The notes under the pieces: model-generated
The model's database searches: none
Seen by the model: the letters and a program-made list of their open reading frames with translations, nothing else
Told to the model about the DNA's origin: nothing
Shown: one piece after another, positions 36,201 through 46,500 of the stretch
How the letters are laid out: the number at the start of each line of letters is the position of its first letter
Numbering within the stretch: position 1 is the first letter of the stretch
Assembly (NCBI GenBank): GCA_015183035.1
Contig: JACZZP010000005.1
Location: 992,001-1,056,000, forward strand
Direction: 5' to 3'
DNA length: 64,000 nucleotides
Source: Meloidogyne chitwoodi
Taxonomy: Eukaryota; Nematoda; Chromadorea; Rhabditida; Meloidogynidae
Made by a program: the position numbers and the translations under genes

Positions 36201-37783
36201 GACCTTTTTAAAAATTTTAAAATCTTATTAGGTGTTAAAAAATATGCTTAATTTTCTAAAAATTTATTGAATTCAATCCCATGAAAAAAATCTCAAAATT
36301 TTTTCAAAAAACCGAAAAATTTCGAATTTTCACAAATTCGACCCTAACTACCCCTAATCTTAAAATTATAAAAATTTTTCTTCAATTAGAAAATATGTTA
36401 TATTTTACTTTATTTATTAAAATTTATTTCATTCCAATCCGACCAAAACTCGAAAAGTTAAGGTCGCTTGAAAATTTTGGAAAATATTCCAAAAGGGGTA
36501 CCCCTTTGGAAAAATAACATGGAAATTTTTCTTAATTTTGTTGAAAAAAATATGTTACTTTTGTCTTTTGTACTTTTTACATTTGTACTTTTGTATATTT
36601 ATACAATTGCACTTTTGTAAAATTGCACTTTTGTAATTTGTACAATTGTACTTTTGTAACTTTTACAATTGTACTTTTGTAACTTTTACAATTGTACTTT
36701 TGTAATTTTGCACAATTGTACTTTTGTAAATTTGTACAATTGTACTTTTGTAAATTGCACAATTGTACTTTTGTAAATTTGCACAATTGTACTTTTGTAA
36801 ATTTGTACAATTGTACTTTTGTAAATTTGTACAATTGTACTTTTGTAAATTTGTACAATTGTACTCTTTGTAATTTGTACAAATGCACTTTTGTCATTGT
36901 AAATTGCTTCAACCCTTGCTTCAAAACGTTGCTTCACATTTTCCCCTGCTTCAGAAACTTTGCTTCACATTTTCTCTCTTCTTTTATGACAGGTCACTCT
37001 CAACTGATTGATATATCTTCAAGGCTTTTCAATTTTTCAAATCTCAAAAAATTTCGGGATTTTGAATTTTTGTAGAGCAATAACTACCCTTCAAATCCGA
37101 AATTCGAATCCGAATTTTTTCCTACGTATATCTACATGTTCCAACTTAAAATCCTACCGTTGGAACTTTTCCGCTATCTGCCCTCGTTCCCGAGATATCC
37201 AAGTGACCGGCGCGATTTAGGTACCAAGGAACCATGGTACCATCGATTTCATAATTTTTCCTGAAAGCCCATGAAAAGTACCCCCCAAGATGTCAAACTC
37301 CCAAATCTCTAACTTTATCCCTTAAAGACTTCCAAGTTTTTAAATATTTTACCTTAATCTTTATAGGTTTATAGTAAATATATACATATTTACACATCAA
37401 AGTTTTCCTAAGGCAATTTCAATGCAATTTCAATCAAGCAGTCTAGAATATTTTTTCGGCGCAGTAAAAAAAGGGCGCGGCATTGAAGAAGGAGGGGGGT
37501 GGAATAAGGGCATAAGTACCAAATCATTAATTCTATAAAATTAAAATATATATTTCTATAAAACTAAAACTAATTTTAGCGTTATACTCAGGAATGGTTA
37601 ATACAAACAAAAAATGATAAAAATAGAGATAGTATATCTAACCAATATAATCAACAAATAGAACAATCGACTGGTGGTCATCATCATATTAGAGCCGAAC
37701 GTCCTGAGTTACCTAAACCTGAAGTAACTAAGGTAGATGACAGTGTTGGACTAAAATGTAGTGGTAACTGTACGATTATGTGA
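33297..37783 (+). CDS. small secreted protein with transposon-filled intron
   Basis: Two exons (33297-33428, 37580-37783) encode 111 residues of unknown function. Exon 1 is a signal peptide (MQSFYYYLILISFILLICDY) plus a Ser/Thr-rich start of the mature chain. Exon 2 is hydrophilic (RYTQEWLIQTKNDKNRDSIS, then GGHHHIRAERPELPKPE) and ends with a cysteine pair (LKCSGNCTIM-stop). The donor GTAAGT and acceptor TTTTAG are strong, and the phase is 0. The intron is 4,151 bp, but 3,877 bp of it is one transposable element; without element and target copy it would be about 266 bp. A second element sits 55 bases upstream of the ATG. The low-complexity mature part suggests a nematode-specific secreted or structural peptide. 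Confidence 0.65.
33644..33763. repeat. left terminal inverted repeat of 3.9-kb element
   Basis: Starts GGTACTTATGCCCTTATTCC, includes a poly-C stretch and GCCGCGCCC, and runs to TTTGATGTGTAA. The reverse complement is found at 37390-37520. Confidence 0.9.
33835..34050 (+). pseudogene. second decayed Merlin/ISXO2 transposase N-terminal fragment
   Basis: Reads MNYDQLIRNINELGNGDH, stop, LGSIRFFQRRGILHQERNCE KC..., then NKSVFDDILNGINNFMPPF-stop. FFQRRGILH with a following Cys pair is the typical N-terminus of ISXO2-type transposases. It carries one internal stop, and the catalytic DDE domain is absent. Its end (FMPP then stop) coincides with that of the fragment in the 537-bp element. Confidence 0.65.
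34213..34252. repeat. paired GC-rich hairpins
   Basis: Two adjacent perfect stem-loops: AGCCC-TAAC-GGGCT and GCGCGC-TTC-GCGCGC. They stand out in this AT-rich genome and lie just after the transposase remnant. Confidence 0.7.
34320..34930. repeat. about five diverged ~120-bp tandem repeats
   Basis: Each unit contains a recognisable string: AAATCCCGTATTATTTTTAA, then a TTTATTAGG / CGTTTCATTGC-ACACTCAA segment, GGCACCA-AATGA, and AATTCCCCAT with GATTACC. Units are imperfect and alternate between two subtypes. Confidence 0.7.
34965..35960. repeat. GGGCCTTCGGCCC tandem array
   Basis: About 15-20 units of about 55-65 bp. Each has the core CTCGGGCCTTCGGCCCTCGG followed by a linker such as TTCATCATTGCAGATGG and TGTCACACC. 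The core is a perfect 5-bp stem with a TTC loop. A longer exact higher-order repeat is visible between about 34991-35128 and 35289-35428. The insert at 35540-35650 interrupts the array. Open frames across it are artefacts of the repeat. Confidence 0.85.
36560..36905. repeat. 24-bp minisatellite with GTACAATTGTAC palindrome
   Basis: About 14 imperfect head-to-tail units of TTTGTACAATTGTACTTTTG plus a few bases (period about 24). The 12-base centre GTACAATTGTAC is its own reverse complement, so the array reads similarly on both strands. That explains the spurious long frames in both directions. Confidence 0.85.
37390..37520. repeat. right terminal inverted repeat of 3.9-kb element
   Basis: Reverse complement of 33644-33763, carrying an extra 11-base ATGCAATTTCA-like duplication in the middle. 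Ends GGGCATAAGTACC at 37520. Confidence 0.9.
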
Positions 37784-38225
37784 TCAAAATATAATTTAGA
37801 GTATATTAAAGATATTTACCTATTTTAGTCCCTTTTGTTTCTTTTTATTTATTTTAAAATATTATATTAATTAGTAACGATTATTTCTGTCATTTCAATA
37901 GTAAATTATTTATTTACATAAATATATTTTATTGACCATCTTTACAAAATTCTTTCTTAGTATATCAATAAGTTTATTTGATAAAGTTTGCTTCTCCAAA
38001 TATTTAAATGATTTTTTAAGATATTATAAGACAATAATTAATTTCAAATGTATTTGATTAAATAAAGAATATATAAGCTAAAAATTAAATTTAGTAGAGA
38101 GTCAAAGGACAAATTTTCTTAATAAATTTGTTAAAAAATTTCTTGTATGTTAAAAAATTTAAAAAATTATTTTTTTTTAAATATTTTCATCATTTTATTG
38201 TTAGTCACATAAAATGAACACTATC
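37784..38225. other. intergenic between convergent genes
   Basis: About 440 bases of AT-rich DNA, presumably two 3' UTRs. Nothing else seen. Confidence 0.45.
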
Positions 38226-38991
38226 CTAAATGTATCCATACTCAATTCTGAGACCAAACATAACTAAAATAAATTAATTTTATTAATAATTTTAAATAAA
38301 TGTTATAAATAATTTAGAAATCTATTAAAGAATTTAAATGTATTTTATAAATAAATATTTTTTAAATTTAAAATAATTTGATTTAAAATCACTAAAATTA
38401 TAAATTTACTTGTAATTCCAATTCCCATAATCATTAACATCAAAATTTTAACGCCACTAAAATTACAAATTCCAGCATTTTTTACCGTTTTAGGCTTTAT
38501 AATAATAGGTTTTGACAGTGCTCTCGTTGAGAGCAGTTTTGGTTTCTCTGTCGTGGAAAGCTTTGGTGACTCAGTCAGAATAGAAGTAGTTCTATCAATA
38601 AAAGTGTTACAATTTGTTGTGTTGCATTCATGGCAATCACAACTTATTCCTTCTTTATCTATTATATTTTCACTATTACATCTTCCACAGGTAGCTAAAA
38701 AACCTCCTAAAATAAAAATAAAAAATTTTCCATTCAATTAAAAATAACCATTTTCACAAATAATAGTAAAGCATACTACATTATCACCTTTTGCTTCACA
38801 ATACCCTTTTGCTGGATTAGTTAATTTTATATTAGTTTCCTGAGCACATTGAAGTGCTAAAAATAAAAGTTTTTCTCATATTTTACGATTAAAATAAATT
38901 AATTAAAAATTTTTTTTAATTACCAGCCTTCTGAGTGATGGTCTAAAGTAATTGTTTTGACAATAATGATTAAGAAAAGTCGGAGGAACAT
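38226..38991 (-). CDS. Cys-rich small membrane protein (paralogue A)
   Basis: Starts MFLRLFLIIIVKTITLD (signal peptide). A Cys-containing exon follows (LQCAQETNIKLTNPAKGYCE, VVCFTIICENG), then an exon with TCGRCNSENI, a CDCHECNTTNC motif and a Ser/Thr/Pro-rich stalk (SILTESPKLSTTEKPK). A hydrophobic C-terminal segment (GVKILMLMIMGIGIT) continues across a last intron to IMFGLRIEYGYI-stop (38228). That layout is a small extracellular Cys domain on a mucin-like stalk with a membrane anchor. The last exon is supported by close similarity to the paralogue on the other strand. The exon 1 to exon 2 junction does not keep phase with a standard donor in either copy, so a microexon or another start may be missing. 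Confidence 0.6.
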
Positions 38992-39314
38992 AATTAAAAT
39001 ATTTTTTATTAATTTTCTTCTAAAAAGTTTTAAATTACATAGTTATATATTGTTATAACAGAATTTTGATTATTGATTTTTGTTAATTTTTTATGTGAAT
39101 TATCAGTTTATCTTTTATAAATATGTAATTATTATTCTCAATTACTATATCTAATTAAATTAATTAAAATGATTCACCATTTTATATTAAATTGAAAACA
39201 AATTTCAATTACAGAAATAATTCTACTTTAAGTAATTAATTTTATTTAAACGATAAAAAAATTAACGGGGAAGACTTATTTTTTAAAATAATTTAAAAAA
39301 AAAACATTTTAATT
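38992..39314. other. shared upstream region of two divergent paralogues
   Basis: About 320 bases between two head-to-head related genes. It likely holds both promoters. No motif could be assigned. Confidence 0.45.
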
Positions 39315-40074
39315 ATGTGCTTCCAACTTTTTGCAATTATTATTGTCATCTTACTCGTATTTCATAATGCGGGGTTAGTTAGCTATAAAAAAACATTTTA
39401 TTTAAAAATAAAAATGATTTAAACTTGTTTATATGAAAATATATTTTTTCTAATTTATTTTTTAGCAATCAAATGTGCTGAAGAAACCAACATGAATGAA
39501 ATGGGAATTCCAATTTTGATGCCTGATTGCGTCCCAAAAGAGAATCAACAATGCAATTCGATTATTTGTGACATTGGCAGTTAATTATTTGATCTTATAT
39601 TTAAATATAATTTTTTAAAGTTTATAATGTGAATAATGTTAAATTTGTAACAAGTTGCGGTAATTGTACAGGCGAAAAAGTTGAAATTAATGGAAAAATA
39701 TGCAGATGCGACCAATGCCACAAATATGACAGATTAATAATATGATTGGGAGACCAATTCTAAAATGTAGAAAAACAAGTGAAAACTCAACTCTCTACAT
39801 GCTTGAGGATGTACCATTCCACACCCCTGGTATTATTATTACACCAGAACCTTCCACAACACAATCATCACCCAAACCAAAACCTGTTGAGAATGCTTAA
39901 TTGGTCATTTTCATGGTGTTAAGATTTTGGTGGTCATGACTATGAGCATTGGAATTTTATGTAATTTGATATAATATAAATTAAATTCAAATTATTAAAT
40001 TTATATTCATAAAATACAATTAACTATTAATATATATTTTAGTTATGTTTTGTCTCAGCATTGGGTATTGGTAA
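39315..40074 (+). pseudogene. frameshifted paralogue B of the small Cys-rich membrane protein
   Basis: Same layout as the gene on the opposite strand: MCFQLFAIIIVILLVFHNAG; IKCAEETNMNEMGIP with CNSIICDIG; TSCGNCTGEKVEINGKICRC followed by DQCH; a Pro/Thr stalk (IIITPEPSTTQSSPKPKPV); and IGHFHGVKILVVMTMSIGIL plus FMFCLSIGYW. Compared with copy A, one base is missing after VENA (near 39898), which puts a stop there and moves the membrane anchor to another frame. A further frame change is needed near 39735. Probably a decaying duplicate, though an assembly error is possible. Confidence 0.6.
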
Positions 40075-40252
40075 GATATTATGCCAGTGATGTGACAAAG
40101 ATGATGAAAATATTTTTAAAAATTAATTAAATATTTATTTTATTCAATTTACATTTTTCCCAATTGATCAACTTTAATATTTTATAATATTAAATATTTT
40201 TAAAAATTTATTAATTAAAATAAATTAAAACAAAAATACTAATTAAATAATT

Positions 40253-42757
40253 TTAAATATTATGTTCTTCAAAATTATAACAAAAAGGTTTTTTAATTAA
40301 ATCTTCTCCAAAATTAATTTCTACTGAACAGGAAAGTAATTCAACAAAAGGACGAAAAGTTTTATTTCTTTCATCAAGCAAATAAGTTTTAACTATAATT
40401 AAAATAAATTAAAATATTTATTTAAATAAACTCACATATTTTATTTCCATTTTTTGTAAAAAATATATAAGGTAATGTTATTATATCTTTTTTTGGTGGA
40501 AAAATAAGTCCAAAACCAAAAATATCTTCATCATTCCATGAAAATATTTGATATGAGCTTTCTTTATTTCTTTTTTCCATTATAGTTTTATTATTACAAA
40601 TTAAAAGTTTTGGAGTAATATTATCAAAACCAATTCCAGCATAACAACTAAAAAATATAAAATTTATTTATTTTTTAAATAACTCTTTATTTAAATTAAT
40701 TTATATACATTTGATTAATTGTTTCTTCTATCATTTTAATTTCAAAATAAAATAAAGAATAACGACAACAATAACTATATAATTTTGTAAATGAATTTTT
40801 AGCATATAACCAAATCCATCTATTATTTTCTTTAAAATTATAAATTTTAATTTAATTAATTAAATTAATTTTATTAAATTATTACCACATTTATTAACCA
40901 TTCTATATTTTAATATTATTCCATTATTCAAAATATTTACAAATCCTTGATTATTAATACAGTAACCATTTGATGAATTTATGTTTATACATTTATTTGA
41001 ACAACAAGTAACATGTTTATCTATTTCATTTATTTTATTTGGAATTAATACAATTAACTAAAAATATTAAATTAATTAAAAAACATACTTCTTATACTCA
41101 AAATAAATTAAAAATTTAATTAAATTTAAAAAAAATGATCAAAAATTGTTTAAAATATTTTAAAAGAACAGGAACGTTTTTTTAAGTTTTTAAAATATAA
41201 ATAAATGTTTTTCTTTTCCTAATGATTAACCCATTTTTAGTTTTAATATATAATTGTCTAAAAATTTATATTTTATTTTTAATTAAATTATTTAAAGAAG
41301 TATATGGCCCTTTATATTTTAAATTATTTTAATAAAAAATACTTACAACTTTCTTTTTATCTTCTTTACGTTTTAAATATAAATCAACTTCATTTTTATA
41401 TTTTTCCATTTTTAAATTAGATTTTTCCAATTGCTTAGATAATTTATTATTTTCATCATTTAATTCTTTATTTTCTTCTTTTATTTTATAACATTCTTCT
41501 TTTACATTAGATAATTTTTTAAAAATTTCTTCATTAGTTTCTTGATATTTTTTTAATTTATTTTTTAAAAAATTAATTTTTAAAGAAGATATATTATTTA
41601 AATTATTAATTTCTATTTTATTATTATTTAATAAATTTATTTCTTTTTTATTTTTTTCAATTTCATCATTTGATATTTTTAATTTTAATTGCAATTCTTT
41701 TTTTTGATTCAAAACATTCTTCTTTAACTTGATTTAATTTTTTAAAAATTAAATTATTTGATTCCTCACATTCTTTTATTTTAAATTTTAATAATTTTTG
41801 TTTTTGTTCATTTTTATTAATAATTTCAATTTTTTCATTATTTAATTCTTCTAATTTTAAATTAAATTCTTTTTTATTTTTTTCAACTTCTTCATTTAAT
41901 ATTTTTAATTCTTTAGTTAATTTATTATTTTCATTAATTAAATTATTTTTTTCTTCTTTTAATTCTTCAATATTATTATTTTCTTCATATTTTTTAATTT
42001 TTGATTTTAATAATTCTAATTCTATTAAAAGACAATTATTTTCATTAATTAATTCTTTTTTTTCAAGATTAACATTTCTTAATTTAAATAATTCTAAAAT
42101 ACTAATATGACGTTCTTTTTGATATTCTGCTAATTCAAAATTGGATTTTTCTAATTTTTTGGATAATTCTGTATTTTCATCAATAAGCTTTTTATTTTCA
42201 TTAAATTGTTCCAATAAAGAATTTTGCTAAAAAAATAAAATTAATTAAAATTTTGAAATAATTTCACAATTATTTTTTATTTATAACAATATTACCTAAA
42301 TATTTAAATTTTTATATTTTTTATGACAAAAATACCTATAAAACCTTGAAAATAGAGAAAATGATAATAATATTTAAATTAATGAGAGAATTGTCTAAAA
42401 TGTTTAACTTATATTTAGAGAATAATTTAAAGGAAGGAATCCTATAATTTAAAAGTTGAAAAATAATTTAAAAATAAATATAGCAAAGTTAAATGAATGG
42501 AACTTTATTTATTAAATAATTTAGAAATATAATTTACCATTTCAAGTTTTGTTTGCATTAATTTCATTTCCATGTTTGTTTTGTCCATATCACTCTATTT
42601 AAAATTAAATTATTATTTTTAAAAATTAATTAATATATTTATTTATTTATACTTCTAAACTTCTTATTCTTTTACAACAATTATCCTTTTTAAATTTTGC
42701 AGAACTGCAAGAAATATCTTCAGACTCTTCTTCCTCATCATCAAAAATTGATGACAT
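40253..42757 (-). CDS. coiled-coil plus SPRY domain protein
   Basis: Reads leftwards from an acidic N-terminus (MSSIFDDEEEESEDISCSS). A long coiled coil follows (ENTELSKKLEKSNFELAEYQ, LINENNKLTKELKILNEEVE, KSNLKMEKYKNEVDLYLKRK). The C-terminal part is a SPRY domain: VLIPNKINEIDKHVTCCS, then YSLFYFEIKMIEE, CYAGIGF, FSWNDEDIFGFGLIFPP, PYIFFTKNGNKIV, TFRPFVELLSCSVEINFGED and KPFCYNFEEHNI-stop. The F-G-x-G-L-x-F-PP and YIFFT-x-NG signatures are standard for RanBPM-like SPRY domains, which bind protein partners. SPRY proteins are greatly expanded in cyst nematodes as secreted effectors, but this one has no signal peptide, so an intracellular scaffold is more likely. The coil exons contain imperfect internal repeats. 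Confidence 0.78.
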
Positions 42758-43590
42758 TTTAATAAAAGAATAATTTATTAAAATTTAGTAGCTTTTAAAT
42801 AATAAATTAAATATTCTTGAACTTTAATATAAATATTATTTTTAATAGTTAATTTAAGGAAAAGAAATGAATACTTAGAGGAATTAGAGGAATTAGAGTT
42901 ATGTTAAAAATAATATTAAAATTATCTGACTTTTTAAAGAACAAACAGTCTTAATGACCACAATTGATCAAAATATAAAAATGTTTATTATTTAAATTGT
43001 AATATATATTTAGGTTTATATAAATATTTATATAGGTAGTTAAGGAAATAAAAAAAATAAAAGAAAAGAATCAATAAATGGAAAAATAAAGAATTAAGAA
43101 AAAAGTAAAGGTTTTATCTGATACAAAAATAAAAAGTTCTTTTAATATTATTATTTTCCTTCTACCTATTTATTTTATACATTTAATTTTTGCGTAGAAT
43201 GTTACTTGAGGAATGACCAAAATAATTAAAAAAAGGACATTGGAATATATATCTTAGGTTTTATTTGGCAAAATTGGTTTTTGTATATATTAAGCTTCTC
43301 ACTGAATTCAATATAGCAGCAAAAGGATATTTTGGTTTAATATTATACGAAACAACTTTTTAATAAATCAGTAAAATAATTTTCTTTAATTTTAATTTAA
43401 AAAACATTTTTTAATTAAAAGTGGCAAAATTATTGTTATATTTTTTTCAAACAAATTTATTAAAAATTGTAATAATTTAATAAAATTTAAATATTAAAAT
43501 ATAAATTAATAAATATAAAGCATTAAAGGCAGTAATTAGTTATCATTTAATGGGATAAAATTTCTTCATCTTTCTTTTTATAAATTAATT
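42758..43590. other. intergenic, nothing recognised
   Basis: About 830 bases between two minus-strand genes. AT-rich with no gene support. Confidence 0.45.
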
Positions 43591-46500
43591 TTAAATATTT
43601 TGTAAAGATGTGTTTGTAGCTATATTTGTTGGTGGAAATGGAAATGAAGGGAAAAATGGTAAAAGTGAAGGAATTGAATTAGAAGAAGAAGAAGAAATAT
43701 TATTATTAAAAGATTGGGAGAATAAAATGCCATTATTATTATTAAATATTTGTTGTTTCTGTTAAAATATAAATAAATAATTTAATTAAATAATTATTAA
43801 ATAATTTAAAATTATAACTAATTATTAAATAAATTTTTGTAATTATTATATTTTTATTTTTTTAAATTAATTTTTAATTATATTTTTACCTCTTGTTGAT
43901 TGTTAATTTTATTATTATTATTATTAATTGTTTTTTCCACTAATTTTTGATTAATAAAATTATTTTTATTAATTAAATTAACTGAAGAACCTTCTTTTAT
44001 TTTTGGTAAAAGAAAATTATTTGCTTCAATAAAAAAATTTTGAAAATTAGGTATTCCATTTTGTAAAGCTTTTCTACGTGAACGAGCACGACGATTTGAA
44101 AACCATGTCTAAAATTAAATTATTAAAAATAAATAAATTAAATTAATTTTTACAATAATTTTATCTTCATCTAAATTTGTAGCTTTTACCAGCCATTCTT
44201 TTTGTTCTGCTAAAGGATATGGATTTTCATTGAATATATTTTCTAGAAGGCTAAATTTGATAATTAATAAATTTAATTTTTTATTTATATCTTTAAAATA
44301 ATATTTAATTAAAATTATAATTTATTTTACCTTAATTGTTCTTGATTAAATGCTGTTCTTGCTCTTCTATTTTCAGGTGTTAATATAGGTTGTTGTTGAT
44401 AATTTTCCTCATCAGAACCGGCAGAAATAGCTTTATTATTAAAATCATTAAATTTATTTAAAATTATAATTTCAGAAGAAACACAATTTGTAGAACTTTG
44501 ATATTTTTGAATTTCTGTAAAAATTAAAATTAAAAATATAAAAGATTTTATTTTTAAATTATTAATATTCAACATTTAATTTGCAAAAATATTAACTTAA
44601 TTTTAAATTAAGTATTCAAAAATAAATTTAAAAATTTAAAATATTTAATATTTTAATAAAAAGAATACCAAAAATTACAAAAACACCCCGCAGAGAGATA
44701 TTTTTTATTTTCTTTATTAAATATTTATTAATATTTATTTTTATTTATTTTTATTTTATTTATTTATTTGTCATTCCCGCATTTTTCTAAACTTTCTATC
44801 AAATCTCTTTCTTTACATATCTATCAATTTGACACCTTATTGCTGTTGATTATAGGTTTGATATATTATAAAAGTATTATTTCTCTTCTTTATTTGATGC
44901 CTTTATATTATCCCTTTTTATTATTTATTTTTAGCGGTAAACTTTTTATAATTTTAATAATAATAATGCATGAATGACACATAAAAAAGAAAAAGAAATT
45001 ATTATTATTATATATATCTTGTCATATATATTTACACCTAAAAATTGTGTTTTTCATACCGCAATCATTTATTTTAATTTAAAAATGATTGCAATATGAT
45101 ATGTATATTATTATTATTATTATTTAAAGAGAATATATTAGAAGGGTTAAAACTATATTTAGGTAATACTAAAATACTTCAAATATAAAAAGTAGTTATC
45201 TCTCCCTTATCTTTAAATAATATATATTTATTAATATTTAGCGGTTTTTAACTTTTGATCATGCCAAGAAAAGTGCAGGGTATTAAAGAAAAGGAGCAGT
45301 TTTTTCAAATATTTTTACCGCTTAAAGAAGTTTTTAATAAAACACATAAAAATACAAAAATATATTTATTTATTTATTATTTGCTTGTTTTTTTGGAGAA
45401 TATTTATGAGTTTTTTAGTTAGTTATGTTTATCTTATCATAAAAATATTTAATCAAGAAAAATACAAATGCGGGAAATATTAAAAAAAATATTATTAAAA
45501 GGATAAAAATACATTTTTTAGATAAATATTAAATAAAAATAATAAAAAATAAAATAAATAAAAATTAATAGCTACTGTAAAATATTATTTTATTTTTTAT
45601 GAAAATAACAAAAATATTCAATTATTATTTATTTTTTGAACAGTCAAATATTATTCCAAGATTTAATTTAAATTTAAAAAATATTTTTTTTATTATTTTT
45701 AAAATTCAAAAAATAAAAAATTTATTTATTTAATATTAAATCCATTAACAAATAAAAATAACCATATGCCGCCTATCAAAACCTCAATTTATGAAAACCC
45801 AAATTGAATAATTTTTATATTTTAAAACAAAATTATTTTGTTAAAAATTGTTTGGCGGCATTTTTTTAGTTTAAAGTCAAATAATAATAAAAAATAACTC
45901 CGCGCATTTGATTTGTCCCTAACACCTTTTTCGGCACTTCCTGTTTCTTCAATTGAACACTAATCTGTTGACAATCTTGTCATACAAAAAATAAAAAAAT
46001 AAAAATAAAGTTACTTATCCACTAACTTTATCGATGGTTATACAATATGTTATTTATTTATTACTTTAATTTTAGAAACATTTGTGCCGCGCAGATGCTA
46101 GTACATATTTTTAATTTTATATTTTTTAAAATGTTAAAAAAGTCAAAATTAAAATTAAAAATATTTTTAAAAATATTTTTAATTTCCTTAATTAATTTTA
46201 TTTAAAATTAAAAAACTTTACTCTTTTTTTCAAAATTCAAATATTTTTTAATTCTTTTTTTCCCTTAATTTTATAATATTATAAAGACTAATAAATAAAT
46301 AAATAAATAAATATATTAGAATATATTATAACAATCAATTATTTATATTTTGCTACTACTGATCATTAAAAGATAAGAGAAAGAGAAAGTAATAGCCAAT
46401 AAAAATAATAAAAATTATGAGATGATCGTAAAAATGTTTTAAAAAAGTGTTAGATTTTACTATTGTAGAAGAGAAAATAATAAAAAGAAAAGAATATTAT

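Larger units (their letters stand above)
33644..37520. mobile_element. 3.9-kb Merlin-like composite element in an intron
   Basis: Long terminal inverted repeats (33644-33763 and 37390-37520) begin GGTACTTATGCCC. They match over about 120 bp except for an 11-bp partial duplication in the right copy. The flanks carry a perfect 8-bp target-site duplication, AAATCATT (33636-33643 and 37521-37528). Inside, from left to right: a transposase N-terminal remnant (33835-34050), GC-rich hairpins (34213-34252), roughly 120-bp tandem repeats (34320-34930), a GGGCCTTCGGCCC-bearing array (34965-35960), a 24-bp minisatellite (36560-36905), and unique sequence. It is much more GC-rich than the host DNA. It shares the terminal GGTACTT with the 537-bp element. 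Confidence 0.9.

Noticed and set aside
36577..37075. Long open frames on both strands with repeated Lys-Val-Gln-Leu-Tyr or Asn-Cys-Thr-Phe-Val
   Set aside because: They are produced by the 24-bp palindromic minisatellite, which has no stops in these frames.
44327..44580. A homeobox protein starting with a signal-peptide-like leader ([17 protein letters not shown])
   Set aside because: The leader lies in intron sequence; a strong acceptor at 44515 joins in phase to the paired-domain exon, giving a normal Pax protein.
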